Below, one piece after another: positions 39,465 through 49,618 of a stretch of DNA of 64,000 nucleotides (position 1 is the first letter of the stretch; the number at the start of each line of letters is the position of its first letter). The stretch spans positions 2,184,423 to 2,248,422 of the forward strand of contig NZ_KZ614145.1 in NCBI RefSeq assembly GCF_002884495.1, given 5' to 3'. Both the position numbers and the translations under genes were made by a program. The DNA is from Rummeliibacillus pycnus (GTDB lineage Bacteria; Bacillota; Bacilli; Bacillales_A; Planococcaceae). The notes beneath the pieces are model-generated. The model saw only the letters and a list, made by a program, of their open reading frames with translations, searched no databases and was not told where the DNA came from.

Positions 39465-40349
39465 TTAGATTTTCAAGAATTTTCGAACTGACATGAAACT
39501 TCCCCAAACACCAATAATAATTCCCATCAATAGAATTAATAGATCAACTTCTAAGATAAATGGTGTAACATTTAGCAGTTGGAATATTTCTCCTTTTAAT
39601 TTTGGTGCAACTATATTGTATAGCTGTGAATATAGAATCGTTACAATTACGATAGGAATAAGTGAACCTAACAATCCGAGCCATATTCCCTCTAAAATGA
39701 ATGGTATACGGACAAACCAATTCGTTGCACCAACTAATTTCATAATCTCAATTTCTTTTCTTCTTGCAGTAATTGTAATTTTAATCGTATTAGAGATTAA
39801 GAACATTGCCGTAAGAAGCAACGCGATGATTAATACAATACCCACATTTCTACTGATGTTGATAAATTTAAATAGCTTTTCAATTTTCCCTTTACCATAT
39901 AGCACTTCATATGTGTTATCTAATGCATCAATTTGTTTAGCTACTTTTGCTGTTTGCTGAGGATTATCCGCTTTTACATAAAGTACATTTCGCAATGGAT
40001 TGCTTTGTTTAAATAAGCTTAAATCTTCCCCAAATTCCTTAACCAAACTATTTAACTCGTGTTCTTTCGATGAATATTTCATCGATTCAACACCAGGCAT
40101 TTCCTTAATCTGCTGTTGTAAGGTTTCCTCCGCCTTCTGATCTGCTTGTAAATCAATAAGTACTTTGATTTCTACATCATTTTCAACATCATGAGCAACT
40201 TTATTTAAGTTCATCATAATTACCATGAATACGCCTACTAATAATAGTGTAACTGTTACTGCACTGACAGATGCAAAAGTCATCCAACCATTACGACCAA
40301 CCGATTTCACACTTTCTCTTACGTGACGACTAAGAGTACTAGATTTCAT
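39465..40349 (-). CDS. ftsX: FtsX, division ABC transporter permease
   Basis: A 294-residue membrane protein with four membrane segments (about 25-47 and three in the last 130 residues) and an extracellular loop. With FtsE it activates peptidoglycan hydrolases; in Bacillus the target is CwlO. The start MKSSTLSRHVRESVKSVGRN aligns with B. subtilis FtsX. The ATG at 40349 has GGAGGTGA 8 nt upstream. It overlaps the ftsE end by 11 bp. Confidence 0.95.
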   Translation of the reverse strand: MKSSTLSRHVRESVKSVGRNGWMTFASVSAVTVTLLLVGVFMVIMMNLNKVAHDVENDVEIKVLIDLQADQKAEETLQQQIKEMPGVESMKYSSKEHELNSLVKEFGEDLSLFKQSNPLRNVLYVKADNPQQTAKVAKQIDALDNTYEVLYGKGKIEKLFKFINISRNVGIVLIIALLLTAMFLISNTIKITITARRKEIEIMKLVGATNWFVRIPFILEGIWLGLLGSLIPIVIVTILYSQLYNIVAPKLKGEIFQLLNVTPFILEVDLLILLMGIIIGVWGSFMSVRKFLKI

Positions 40350-41025
40350 AACCGTAGTCACCTCCATGTTCATCACGAACAATTAGACCGCCTTCAATTG
40401 CTATTACACGGCGTCTCATGTTATTTACAATTTCCCGATTATGCGTTGCCATGATAATAGTTGTTCCGCGGGCATTAATTTCTTCAAATAAATTCATTAT
40501 ATCCCAAGATGTATCTGGATCTAAATTTCCGGTAGGTTCATCTGCAATGACCACTTTTGGAATATTGACGATGGATCGTGCAATCGATACACGTTGTTGT
40601 TCGCCTCCTGACAATTCATCAGGAAACATTCTCGCTTTCTTTTTTAATCCAACTAAATCCAACACATCCATTACTCGTTTACGAATTTTTGATGGATTTT
40701 CTTCGATCACTTCTAGTGCAAATGCGACATTTTCATATACATTTAATCTTGGTAATAATTTAAAATCTTGAAAAACGACACCAATCTGTCTTCTTAGATA
40801 GGGTACCTCTTTATTCTTTAATGTCGATAAATTCATCCCATTGACAAAAATTTCGCCTGAAGTTGCTTTTTCTTCACGATACATCATCTTAATAAATGTC
40901 GATTTACCTGCACCACTAGGACCCACGATATAGACAAATTCACCTTGTTTAATTTTTATATTAAGTCCATTAATCGCAACAATCCCATTTGGGTACTTTT
41001 TATAGACATTCTTCATTTCTATCAT
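40339..41025 (-). CDS. ftsE: FtsE, division ABC transporter ATPase
   Basis: A 228-residue ATPase. Walker A is GPSGAGKST, the signature LSGGEQQRVS, Walker B VVIADEPTGNLD and the switch MATHNRE. The start MIEMKNVYKKYPNG is the family one; the ATG at 41025 follows AGGTGG. The frame continues 12 codons upstream without support. Forms an operon with ftsX by an 11-bp overlap. The gap 41,026-41,280 upstream holds only AT-rich sequence. Confidence 0.96.
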   Translation of the reverse strand: MIEMKNVYKKYPNGIVAINGLNIKIKQGEFVYIVGPSGAGKSTFIKMMYREEKATSGEIFVNGMNLSTLKNKEVPYLRRQIGVVFQDFKLLPRLNVYENVAFALEVIEENPSKIRKRVMDVLDLVGLKKKARMFPDELSGGEQQRVSIARSIVNIPKVVIADEPTGNLDPDTSWDIMNLFEEINARGTTIIMATHNREIVNNMRRRVIAIEGGLIVRDEHGGDYGYEI

Positions 41026-41283
41026 TTTTTTACCACCTATATTATAGTAAAACTTAACCATTTTTAGTTAAGACCATTATAACATTGTACTTGTTTTCTA
41101 TCATTACAGTTTTATTTCAAATCATTAAATATATTTAATTGTGTTTATTTGATGAAAAATAAATGTTTTCCATGAAATTTGTTTGCAAACAAATTAGCTC
41201 TCACTACTCTATTAAATATTTACTTGTAGTAAACTGTTGACTATTGTCATATGTACTCGATACTATAAGATTTTTCCTTTCAA

Positions 41284-41320
41284 ATAAAAAACCAGAGAGA
41301 TCTTTTAACTCCCTGGTTTT
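41284..41320 (-). terminator. Terminator of yvlB
   Basis: AAAACCAG (41288-41295) pairs with CTGGTTTT (41313-41320), with further weak pairing inside. A T-rich run follows on the minus strand. Confidence 0.75.
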
Positions 41321-41338
41321 GGGCAAAATTGCTTTGGA

Positions 41339-42565
41339 TTATAAATTATATCTAACAATAACTGAACCTGTTTTGGTTTCTCCATTAATAACTAAAGTTG
41401 AAGTATCTTCTATCTTTTTTGAGAATTTAACAGATTTTTGTAAAAATTGACTCTGTTCATTTAAACGTTGTATATCTGGTAATCGAACATCCATTTTGCC
41501 GAGATTAGATGATACTTCCCCTTGTAAAGAAACGGTGCTTGGAATATAGATTTCTACAGTACCAGCCACTGTTTGTGCTTTAATACTCTTTGCCTCTTGA
41601 GTACGAGTCGTAACTACAACATGTCCATTAGCAGATTCCGCATCAATTTCACTAATAGCACCATCGACATAAATACGACCATTAACTGTTTCTGCTTCTA
41701 GTTCATCACCTTCTACATCTCGAACTTCAATCGCACCATTAGCTGTTTCTAAATCCATTCTTCTAAAAATCATGGATTTGCAGTCTAATCTGCCATTCAT
41801 TGTTTTTACCTTCAATTTTTCGATTTTAAGATTTTGCGTACTAAATCCACCATTAAATTGATGGACAATAACGGTATTATATTTGAATTGAGGAAGATAT
41901 AATGTAACATCCACACGAACTTTCTTCGTTGTACTAATTACGCGTAACGTACCATTATCATTCTTACAAACAAACTGATCGCTGAATTCTTTTTCTATAT
42001 CATCACTAATTTTGACAAAAGAAGGTCTAACTTTATAAATCGCTCTTGCCATACCATCTGTTGATGGTTTTAATTCAACATTTCCATTGGGGATATCGAT
42101 ACTTATATTTGAAAAATCTATTGAATCAATGATTTCTTCTTTTTCGAAGTAATTGGGATCAATAAATGACTTCTCAAAATCAAATTCTTTTACTTTTGAT
42201 ACAGCCGTATTCATAAGATCAACGAATTTTGAACTAAACTGTGTAAAATCTCGCTTCAAATCTTCAAAGAAAGTTTCATCGATTACTTTTGAAGATTGAT
42301 TTTGTTTGGATGATTGCCCTTGTTGTTGCCATGAGTGTTCATCAGTTGTTTCCGAATTAGATTGTGATTGCTCATTTGGTTCTGTTGCATTAAATGGACT
42401 AGATCCATTTTGAGAATGCGTACTAGTATTTCGTGTATCTTCATAATTATTTTTCACAGGCTGTGTAGTTGGTTGTTCCAGTTTTTCTAATAATACTATC
42501 GCTTCTTGAGCTGTAATGGTGCCTTTTTCAACTAAATCTAAAATGCGTTTACGTTCATCTTGCAT
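41339..42565 (-). CDS. yvlB: YvlB-like DUF4097 protein
   Basis: A 408-residue protein. The N-terminal part (RKRILDLVEKGTITAQEAIVLLEKL) is the short helical SHOCT-like domain, followed by a low-complexity Ser/Gln/Asn linker (about 35-95). The C-terminal half is a DUF4097 beta-helix with repeated units (for example METANGAIEVRDVEG and AETVNGRIYVDGAI). B. subtilis YvlB, encoded near uvrA, belongs to an envelope-stress regulon; similar involvement is an inference. There is no signal peptide. AAGGAGG precedes the ATG. Confidence 0.85.
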   Translation of the reverse strand: MQDERKRILDLVEKGTITAQEAIVLLEKLEQPTTQPVKNNYEDTRNTSTHSQNGSSPFNATEPNEQSQSNSETTDEHSWQQQGQSSKQNQSSKVIDETFFEDLKRDFTQFSSKFVDLMNTAVSKVKEFDFEKSFIDPNYFEKEEIIDSIDFSNISIDIPNGNVELKPSTDGMARAIYKVRPSFVKISDDIEKEFSDQFVCKNDNGTLRVISTTKKVRVDVTLYLPQFKYNTVIVHQFNGGFSTQNLKIEKLKVKTMNGRLDCKSMIFRRMDLETANGAIEVRDVEGDELEAETVNGRIYVDGAISEIDAESANGHVVVTTRTQEAKSIKAQTVAGTVEIYIPSTVSLQGEVSSNLGKMDVRLPDIQRLNEQSQFLQKSVKFSKKIEDTSTLVINGETKTGSVIVRYNL

Positions 42566-42635
42566 TTAAACGGCCTCCTTATTCGTATTACTAATAGTTA
42601 CGAATCACCTGGTAAAAAGTTTCATACCATTTCTA

Positions 42636-43047
42636 CTCCTGCGCCACTCCGCTTGCTCGTCGCCCATTTTTCAAATCGTTTTGCTCCTGCGCCACTCCGC
42701 TTGCTCGTCGCCCATTTTTCAAATTGTTTTGCTCCTGCGCCACTCCGCTTGCTCGTCGCCCATTTTTCAAATTGTTTTGCTCCTGCGCCACTCCGCTTGC
42801 TCGGCGCCCATTTTTCAATTTGTTTCGCTCCTGCGCCACTCCGCTTGCTCGGCGCCCATTTTTCAATTTGTTTCGCTCCTGCGCCACTCCGCTTGCTCGG
42901 CGCCCATTTTTCAATTTGTTTCGCTCCTGCGCCACTCCGCTTGCTCGGCGCCCATTTTTCAATTTGTTTCGCTCCTGCGCCACTCCGCTTGCTCGGCGCC
43001 CATTTTTCAAATCGTTTTGCTCCTGCGCCACTCCGCTTGCTCGTCGC
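42636..43047. repeat. 48-bp tandem repeat array, eight units plus a partial
   Basis: Unit starts are at 42636, 42684, 42732, 42780, 42828, 42876, 42924, 42972 and 43020 (28 bp only). Each unit contains CTCCTGCGCCACTCCGCTTG, then CTCGTCGCCC or CTCGGCGCCC, then ATTTTTCAA and a variable end. Units 4-7 are alike (GGCGCCC, AATTTGTTTCG); units 1-3 have GTCGCCC. The array is GC-rich in an AT-rich genome and lies between the uvrA terminator and yvlB. Because 48 is divisible by three and the unit lacks stops in several frames, long open frames cross it, but none is a gene. Confidence 0.95.
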
Positions 43048-43049
43048 AG

Positions 43050-43079
43050 AAAAAATAGTTGCTGCTGCAACTATTTTTT
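43050..43079 (-). terminator. Terminator of uvrB-uvrA, overlapping the uvrA stop
   Basis: AAAAAATAGTTGC (43050-43062) pairs with GCAACTATTTTTT (43067-43079), loop TGCT. The stem contains the uvrA stop codon (43071-43073) and the last lysine codons. A T run follows on the minus strand. Confidence 0.85.
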
Positions 43080-45935
43080 TGCACTGGCTAGTGCTTCTTC
43101 CATGCGTTTTTGGTCTCTTTGTAGAATTCTTTTTAGGTAGATTCCAGTATAAGAACCTTTTGTTTCAGCTACTTGTTCCGGAGTCCCTTGAGCAATGACA
43201 GTACCACCTTTATCGCCACCTTCAGGTCCCATATCAACAATATAATCTACAGTTTTAATGACATCTAAATTATGTTCAATGACTAATACAGTATCTCCGT
43301 TATCAACTAAACGTTGTAAAACTTTTAACAAACGGGCAATATCTTCTGCATGTAATCCTGTTGTTGGTTCATCTAAAATATAAATAGATTTCCCGTTTGA
43401 ACGTTTGTGCAATTCAGATGCTAGTTTCACACGCTGAGCTTCGCCACCTGATAGTGTTGTTGCAGGTTGCCCTAATTTAATATATCCTAATCCCACATCA
43501 ACAATCGTTTGCAATTTACGAGCAATTTTAGGAATGTTTTTGAAAAATTCCAATGCATCCTCAGCGGTCATTTCTAATACATCTGAGATACTTTTTTCTT
43601 TATACTTTACTTCCAACGTTTCACGATTATAGCGTTTTCCATGACACACTTCACATGGTACGTATACATCTGGTAAAAAATGCATTTCAATTTTAATAAT
43701 CCCGTCACCACGACATGCTTCGCAACGGCCACCTTTGACATTAAAACTAAAGCGACCTTTTTTATAACCACGAACTTTTGCTTCATTGGTCACAGCAAAT
43801 ACATCACGAATATCATCAAATACACCTGTATAAGTTGCTGGATTCGAGCGTGGCGTTCTTCCAATTGGTGATTGGTCGATATCGATTACTTTTTCTAATT
43901 GTTCGATTCCTTCAATTTCCTTCACTTCACCAGGCTTTTCTTTTGAACGATTAATCTTTTGCGCTAATGTTTTGTAAAGTACTTCATTTACTAAAGTACT
44001 TTTCCCTGATCCTGAAACCCCAGTAACTGCAGTGAAAACGCCTAACGGAATATCAACCTTTACATTTTTTAAGTTATTTTCTTTGGCACCTTTAATTTTA
44101 AGGAAGCGACCATCTGGTTTTCTCCGCTCTGTTGGTAGTGGAATAAACTTACGTCCGCTTAAATATTGACCTGTCAATGAATCTTTATTTTCCATTACTT
44201 CTTGTGGTGTACCTGCTGCCACAATTTCACCGCCATGTACGCCTGCACCAGGTCCTACATCAATCAAGTAATCGGCTGCAAGCATTGTGTCTTCATCATG
44301 TTCTACAACAACTAGTGTATTTCCAAGGTCACGCATACTTTGTAGTGTCGCAATTAATCTGTCATTATCCCGTTGATGTAGTCCAATTGAAGGTTCATCT
44401 AAAATATAAAGAACACCTGTTAAACGTGATCCAATTTGAGTTGCTAAGCGAATACGTTGTGCTTCGCCACCTGATAAAGTTCCAGCTGCTCGATTTAATG
44501 TTAAATAATCCAATCCTACATTTATTAAAAAGCTAAGTCGTTCTTGAATTTCCCTTAAAATAAGACGCGCTATCTGCATATCTTTTTCTGATAGTGTAAG
44601 CTCTTGGAAAAAAGTATAGGCTTCTTTAATAGAGAACTTTGTTACTTCACCAATATGTTTCCCATCAATTTTCACCGCTAATGTCTCTGGTTTTAATCGA
44701 TGGCCATGGCATGATGGACAAGGTTGTTGAGCCATATACTTTTCCATTTGTTCACGTATATAGTCAGAGGATGTCTCACGAAAACGACGTTCAATATTAC
44801 TTAATACACCCTCAAATTGAATATCTTGATCGCGAACATTACCAAAATCATTTTCGTAATGGAAATGTATAAACTCTTTGCCTGAGCCATTTAAAATTTT
44901 ATCCATTTGCTCTTTCGGAATATCCTTTACAGGAATATCCATATCAATTCCATAATGATCACATATGCACTTTAATAATTGCGGATAAAATTGCGAACTT
45001 ATTGGATTCCAAGGTACGATTGCACCTTCATTTAGCGTTAAATCCCAATCTGGAATCACCAATTTTTCATCTACTTCAAGCTTTGTACCCAGTCCATCAC
45101 ACTGAGGACAGGCGCCAAAAGGACTGTTAAAAGAAAACATGCGTGGCTCTAACTCTTCAATTGAAAATCCACAGATTGGACAAGCATGATGTTCACTAAA
45201 TAATAATTCTTCATATTCCATCACATCGACCATTACTCGGCCTTCCGCTAATTTTAAAGCTGTTTCTAAGGAATCACTTAAACGAGACTCTACGCCTTCT
45301 TTTAAAACAATACGGTCAATGACCACTTCAATATTATGCTTTTTGTTTTTTTCTAATTCGATATTGTCATCTAAATCTCGTAATGCCCCATCAATTCGAG
45401 CACGAACATAGCCTTGTTTTTGTAAGTCTTCTAACAATTTTACATGTGTGCCTTTGCGTCCAGATACCATTGGTGCTAGTAATTGTAACTTTGTTCGCTC
45501 AGGATATTGCATAATACGATCAACCATTTGTTCAATTGTTTGAGACGAAATTTCGATGCCGTGATTTGGACAAATCGGTTTGCCAACACGTGCAAAAAGC
45601 AAACGTAAATAATCATAGATTTCTGTTACGGTTCCGACTGTTGAACGTGGGTTACGACTTGTCGTTTTTTGATCAATTGAAATAGCTGGAGATAACCCCT
45701 CAATAGCATCTACATCCGGTTTATCCATCTGTCCTAAAAATTGTCTTGCATAAGCTGAAAGTGATTCTACATAACGTCTTTGCCCTTCAGCGTAAATCGT
45801 ATCAAATGCAAGCGATGATTTGCCAGAACCCGAAAGCCCAGTCATGACAACCAATTGATCTCGCGGAATTTTCACATTAATATTTTTTAAATTATTAGCT
45901 CGTGCTCCTTGTACAACAATTTCTTGATTTTTCAA
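43071..45935 (-). CDS. uvrA: Excinuclease UvrA
   Basis: A 954-residue DNA damage recognition ATPase. Two ABC modules are seen: Walker [10 protein letters not shown] and GVSGSGKST, signatures [12 protein letters not shown] and [12 protein letters not shown], and zinc clusters (CPICGF with CPQCDG, and CEACRGDG with CEVCHG). The TTG at 45935 ([18 protein letters not shown]) has GGAGGG 8 nt upstream and fits the family start. An ATG at 45944 overlaps the uvrB stop as ATGA, but the same site would then be only one base away. It is the second gene of uvrB-uvrA. Confidence 0.95.
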   Translation of the reverse strand: MKNQEIVVQGARANNLKNINVKIPRDQLVVMTGLSGSGKSSLAFDTIYAEGQRRYVESLSAYARQFLGQMDKPDVDAIEGLSPAISIDQKTTSRNPRSTVGTVTEIYDYLRLLFARVGKPICPNHGIEISSQTIEQMVDRIMQYPERTKLQLLAPMVSGRKGTHVKLLEDLQKQGYVRARIDGALRDLDDNIELEKNKKHNIEVVIDRIVLKEGVESRLSDSLETALKLAEGRVMVDVMEYEELLFSEHHACPICGFSIEELEPRMFSFNSPFGACPQCDGLGTKLEVDEKLVIPDWDLTLNEGAIVPWNPISSQFYPQLLKCICDHYGIDMDIPVKDIPKEQMDKILNGSGKEFIHFHYENDFGNVRDQDIQFEGVLSNIERRFRETSSDYIREQMEKYMAQQPCPSCHGHRLKPETLAVKIDGKHIGEVTKFSIKEAYTFFQELTLSEKDMQIARLILREIQERLSFLINVGLDYLTLNRAAGTLSGGEAQRIRLATQIGSRLTGVLYILDEPSIGLHQRDNDRLIATLQSMRDLGNTLVVVEHDEDTMLAADYLIDVGPGAGVHGGEIVAAGTPQEVMENKDSLTGQYLSGRKFIPLPTERRKPDGRFLKIKGAKENNLKNVKVDIPLGVFTAVTGVSGSGKSTLVNEVLYKTLAQKINRSKEKPGEVKEIEGIEQLEKVIDIDQSPIGRTPRSNPATYTGVFDDIRDVFAVTNEAKVRGYKKGRFSFNVKGGRCEACRGDGIIKIEMHFLPDVYVPCEVCHGKRYNRETLEVKYKEKSISDVLEMTAEDALEFFKNIPKIARKLQTIVDVGLGYIKLGQPATTLSGGEAQRVKLASELHKRSNGKSIYILDEPTTGLHAEDIARLLKVLQRLVDNGDTVLVIEHNLDVIKTVDYIVDMGPEGGDKGGTVIAQGTPEQVAETKGSYTGIYLKRILQRDQKRMEEALASAKK

Positions 45936-45940
45936 ACTGC

Positions 45941-47923
45941 TCATCCCTCCGCTTTCAATTCCAAAATAGTATCTCGAAGTTCAGCTGCACGTTCGAAATC
46001 AAGCGCTTTGGCTGCATCCTTCATTTCTTTTTCAAGTGATTCTAGTAATGTTGCCTTTTCTACCTTCGTTAACTGTTTACCTTTTGTCACTTTTGTTAGA
46101 TAAGATTCTGGTTCTTCTGCTGCTTGTGTTGCGCGAATGACATCGCGAATTTCTTTTTCTATCGTTTTTGGTGTAATACCATGTTCTTTGTTATAAGCCA
46201 TTTGAATTACTCGACGACGGTTGGTTTCTTCAATTGCTTTTGTCATAGAATCGGTCATACGATCCGCATACATGATGACATGTCCATTAGCGTTACGTGC
46301 AGCGCGTCCAATTGTTTGAATCAATGATCGTTCAGAACGTAAAAATCCTTCTTTATCAGCATCTAAAATCGCCACCAATGAGACTTCTGGAATATCCAAT
46401 CCTTCACGTAATAAGTTGATACCAATCAGCACATCATACGTACCCATTCGTAATTCTCGTATAATTTCAATACGCTCCAATGTTTTTATTTCAGAATGCA
46501 AGTATTGAACTTTAATACCGATTTCTTTTAAGTAATCGGTTAAATCCTCTGACATTTTTTTCGTTAATGTCGTAATGAGTACACGTTCATTACGTTCTAC
46601 ACGTTGTTGAATTTCATCAATTAAATTATCAATTTGTCCTTCAATTGGACGTACTTCAATTTCAGGGTCTAATAAACCTGTTGGTCGAATAATTTGTTCG
46701 ACCATTTGAGGAGTATGTTCTAATTCATAAGGTCCTGGTGTTGCTGACACATAAATGGCGTTATGAATATGTTTCTCAAATTCTTCAAATTTTAACGGCC
46801 TATTATCTAATGCAGAGGGTAATCGAAATCCATGTTCTACCAATACATTTTTTCGAGCCTGATCTCCATTAAACATTCCGCGAATTTGTGGTAATGTAAC
46901 ATGGCTTTCATCCACAATTAGCAAAAAATCTTCTGGGAAATAGTCTAGTAATGTGTATGGCGTTACACCTGCTGGGCGTAATGTTAAATGACGTGAGTAG
47001 TTTTCTATTCCTGAGCAGAATCCCATTTCACGCATCATTTCTAAATCATAATTCGTTCTTTGTTCTAATCGCTGTGCTTCTAATAATTTATCTTCTGAGC
47101 GGAATTTTTTTAGTTGGTCTTGTAACTCATCTTCAATATTATCAATTGCTTTTAACATTTTTTCTTCTCTTGTTACGAAGTGGGAAGCTGGGAAAATAGC
47201 TATATGCTCCCGATCTCCCAATACCTCCCCTGTTATTGCATCTACTTCACGAATACGGTCTATTTCATCCCCAAAGAACTCGATGCGAATGCAGCGTTCA
47301 TCACGTGATGCCGGGAAGATCTCAACTACATCCCCACGTACTCTGAATTTCCCACGGATAAAATTAATGTCGTTTCGTTCATACTGGATATCCACTAATT
47401 TTCGTAATAACTGATTCCGTTCTATTTCCATTCCTGTTCGAATGGATACAACCATTTCTCGATATTCTTCTGGATTCCCTAAGCCATATATACAAGAAAC
47501 AGATGCGATAATAATAACATCATCCCGTTCAAATAAAGCAGATGTTGCAGAGTGGCGCAGCTTATCGATTTCGTCATTAATGCTCGAGTCTTTTTCAATA
47601 TAAGTATCTGTTTGTGGTACATATGCCTCTGGTTGATAGTAATCATAATAACTAACAAAATACTCAACAGCATTATTCGGGAAAAACTCTTTGAATTCGC
47701 TATATAGTTGTCCTGCAAGTGTTTTATTATGGGCAATTACAAGTGTCGGTTTTTTCACTTCTTTAATGACATTAGAAACTGTAAATGTTTTCCCTGTTCC
47801 TGTCGCGCCCAATAATGTTTGATGTTGCTTACCTTGTTTTACACCCTCAACAAGCTCTCGAATAGCATTCGGTTGGTCTCCGCTTGGTTTGTAGGCTGAA
47901 TGCAAATCAAATTCCTGCACCAT
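45941..47923 (-). CDS. uvrB: Excinuclease UvrB
   Basis: A 660-residue helicase-like subunit that verifies damage and recruits UvrC. Walker A is GATGTGKT, the beta-hairpin lies near [13 protein letters not shown], helicase motifs follow ([18 protein letters not shown]), and the C-terminal UVR domain is [20 protein letters not shown] precedes the ATG. A LexA-type box lies about 80 bp upstream, so the operon should be SOS-induced. Confidence 0.97.
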   Translation of the reverse strand: MVQEFDLHSAYKPSGDQPNAIRELVEGVKQGKQHQTLLGATGTGKTFTVSNVIKEVKKPTLVIAHNKTLAGQLYSEFKEFFPNNAVEYFVSYYDYYQPEAYVPQTDTYIEKDSSINDEIDKLRHSATSALFERDDVIIIASVSCIYGLGNPEEYREMVVSIRTGMEIERNQLLRKLVDIQYERNDINFIRGKFRVRGDVVEIFPASRDERCIRIEFFGDEIDRIREVDAITGEVLGDREHIAIFPASHFVTREEKMLKAIDNIEDELQDQLKKFRSEDKLLEAQRLEQRTNYDLEMMREMGFCSGIENYSRHLTLRPAGVTPYTLLDYFPEDFLLIVDESHVTLPQIRGMFNGDQARKNVLVEHGFRLPSALDNRPLKFEEFEKHIHNAIYVSATPGPYELEHTPQMVEQIIRPTGLLDPEIEVRPIEGQIDNLIDEIQQRVERNERVLITTLTKKMSEDLTDYLKEIGIKVQYLHSEIKTLERIEIIRELRMGTYDVLIGINLLREGLDIPEVSLVAILDADKEGFLRSERSLIQTIGRAARNANGHVIMYADRMTDSMTKAIEETNRRRVIQMAYNKEHGITPKTIEKEIRDVIRATQAAEEPESYLTKVTKGKQLTKVEKATLLESLEKEMKDAAKALDFERAAELRDTILELKAEG

Positions 47924-48000
47924 TATTTTTTGTCCTCCTCATTCATCGCTATCTTGTAGCTATATTTTAACATAGCTGTTAGAAAATTTCGAGAAAAAAG

Positions 48001-48014
48001 CGAACGTACGTTTT
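48001..48014. promoter_or_regulatory. LexA (DinR) box of uvrB-uvrA
   Basis: CGAACGTACGTTTT fits the Bacillus LexA consensus CGAAC-N4-GTTCG with two mismatches in the right arm. A plausible promoter (TCGAAA, 17 bp, TAAAAT on the minus strand) lies between it and uvrB. The gap up to comK (48,015-48,416) is AT-rich and shows no other clear element. Confidence 0.7.
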
Positions 48015-48416
48015 TAGATACCCATATAAAAAAACGCTCTCATTGAACGTTTTTTCTTTCTATAACGACAGCTTACATTTTGATAATTTACGTCATTTTA
48101 AGGGTCGTTTATTGGGGGATTTTACGCAAAAATAAATGTTTAAAACAGTTTATAAAAAATATTTTGGCCCAACCAAACTGTTAAATCGGCTCAAGTAAAC
48201 GACTAATTTTGCCAACGAAATGATCTTTTTTGTCATTTTTCTATTCTAATTACTTTTTGATAGTATAGAAAAAACATCATGATTTGGCAATTTTTTAACC
48301 TTCTCATAACATTTTCAGGAAGAAAGCGGGTGTTATTATAAACAATTTATATCTTAAATTCTTACTGTTGTTATCTTCATTCTAATTAATACTCTGATCA
48401 CAAAGGAGAATCTAAA

Positions 48417-48986
48417 ATGAATTACAAAATAGTTAGTCTTTATGATTTTTGTTTAACACCTAATATTTGTATGTTAAAACCCATAATGATTGATGGGCAT
48501 AATTATTCTTTAATTATGGAGTTAGAAAAAAGATATGTAGTACCATGCACAGTCACACGTTTGATGAATCGTATTTGCGCATCATTAGGAACTACTTTAG
48601 ATACCGCTTTAAATTATTCTAATCGTATTTTTAGAGAGGTAAATGTAAATAATGGTAAGGAAGAAACGATGATTAAACTACCAATTGTTTTATCTGTTTT
48701 TAATAAGCCATATATTTTCTTTCCAACTGCATCTCCTAAAAAGAATCATAATACGTGGATTCTATGGCAAAATTTTAGGGGACACTCGTTAATTGATCAA
48801 CAAGGTATTGGCCTACATTTTAAAAATGAAGTTTATACAGAAGAGCAGATTAGCTTTACAACCCTTTCTAGGCAACAATATTATGCATCTATTTTATATT
48901 TTCGCCATATGGATGATATGCTACAGCATCATTACGCTGAAAGGATACTCTCTACTGTTCGCAATGATTTATTTCTTGTGCCTTAG
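48417..48986 (+). CDS. comK: ComK, competence transcription factor
   Basis: A 189-residue ComK-family regulator, the master activator of DNA-uptake and recombination genes. The IDGHNYSLIMELEKRY start region, the NRICASLGTT core and KLPIVLSVFNKPYIFFPTAS correspond to the B. subtilis protein, though the C-terminal tail differs. AAAGGAG precedes the ATG. In B. subtilis ComK is degraded through MecA-ClpCP; mecA is also in this window. Its 3' end overlaps the convergent hypothetical gene by 35 bp. Confidence 0.88.
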   Translation: MNYKIVSLYDFCLTPNICMLKPIMIDGHNYSLIMELEKRYVVPCTVTRLMNRICASLGTTLDTALNYSNRIFREVNVNNGKEETMIKLPIVLSVFNKPYIFFPTASPKKNHNTWILWQNFRGHSLIDQQGIGLHFKNEVYTEEQISFTTLSRQQYYASILYFRHMDDMLQHHYAERILSTVRNDLFLVP

Positions 48987-49332
48987 TTAAATAATAAGAC
49001 AATAAATCTTCTACATGATTACGGAGTCGAATATTAGAATAACGCCGACAATCTTGTGCACGTTGACGGATAAAAATGTATTCCGAAAACAAATCGTCTC
49101 GTTCACCTCGAAATACCTGTAACTGATTTTGACGTAAATAGCGTTTAGCATCCGCTAATTCTTTTTGAACAAATCGTATCGTCTGTTCGACTAGTTTAAT
49201 ATACGGTTGTTTTAATTTAAACGTACCTTGTTCAAATGCCTGACAGTCTTTTTGTAAAATTTGTAAAATCATTGGTAAGTAAATGACCTGTTCTAACATT
49301 TGGATTGCTTCTTTTGATAAATTCAACATCAT
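48952..49332 (-). CDS. Hypothetical protein behind a LexA-like operator
   Basis: A 126-residue, mostly helical, charged protein without membrane segments. A central basic region has KELADAKRYLRQNQ and FIRQRAQDCRRYSNIRLRNH. I do not recognise the family. GGAGGTG lies upstream of two adjacent ATG codons (49332 and 49329). A good promoter and a palindrome AGAACAAATGTTCT lie directly upstream. Its end overlaps the end of comK on the other strand. Regulation suggests a stress-induced, perhaps DNA-damage-linked role; this is inference. Confidence 0.75.
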   Translation of the reverse strand: MMLNLSKEAIQMLEQVIYLPMILQILQKDCQAFEQGTFKLKQPYIKLVEQTIRFVQKELADAKRYLRQNQLQVFRGERDDLFSEYIFIRQRAQDCRRYSNIRLRNHVEDLLSYYLTKAQEINHCEQ

Positions 49333-49347
49333 AACACCTCCAAAATA

Positions 49348-49361
49348 AGAACAAATGTTCT
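49348..49361. promoter_or_regulatory. LexA-like palindromic operator
   Basis: AGAACAAATGTTCT is a near-perfect palindrome with the GAAC-N4-GTTC core of Gram-positive LexA boxes. It lies immediately after the -10 box of the 126-residue hypothetical gene, where a repressor would block transcription. Confidence 0.6.
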
Positions 49362-49367
49362 AATTTG

Positions 49368-49396
49368 ATTTTACAATGGGGATGAAGTTTTGACAA
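49368..49396 (-). promoter_or_regulatory. Promoter of the 126-residue gene
   Basis: On the minus strand TTGTCA (49396-49391), a 17-bp spacer and TAAAAT (49373-49368). Confidence 0.65.
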
Positions 49397-49523
49397 GTAA
49401 ATGGCTGTTGTAATATTTGGTAAATTAAAGGTTTACTCTATAAGAAAAAAGGAGCTGTCCAAAAGTATTAATTGCTTCATTCCACATTAGAATTAATGAT
49501 ATTTTTTACGGTACTAATCTATC

Positions 49524-49556
49524 GATTTCCGTTGCAGGCTGACGCCTTCCACTTCA
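49524..49556. repeat. Fragment of the dispersed GC-rich repeat
   Basis: TTTCCGTTGCAGGCTGACGC and CTTCCACTTC resemble the left edge of the 23,014 copy (CCGCTACAGACGGCGCTTTCCAC). Decayed and short. Confidence 0.4.
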
Positions 49557-49569
49557 GGTAATACCTATT

Positions 49570-49614
49570 AAAAAAACTGTGGAAGAACATTTTCATTCCT
49601 TCCACAGTTTTTTA
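49570..49614 (-). terminator. Terminator of prfB
   Basis: AAAAAACTGTGGAAG (49571-49585) pairs with CTTCCACAGTTTTTT (49599-49613). A T run follows on the minus strand. Confidence 0.9.
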
Positions 49615-49618
49615 ATGA

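Noticed and set aside
42636-43047. CRISPR array
   Set aside because: Units are contiguous with no unique spacers between repeats, and there are no cas genes.
42560-43198. Long open frames on both strands across the 48-bp repeat (up to 212 codons)
   Set aside because: They arise because 48 is a multiple of three and the unit lacks stops; they have low-complexity 16-residue periodic products, no ribosome site, and overlap yvlB or uvrA.
48150-48300. ComK autoregulatory boxes upstream of comK
   Set aside because: Several A and T runs are present, but I could not find a clean AAAA-N5-TTTT pair at the right spacing.
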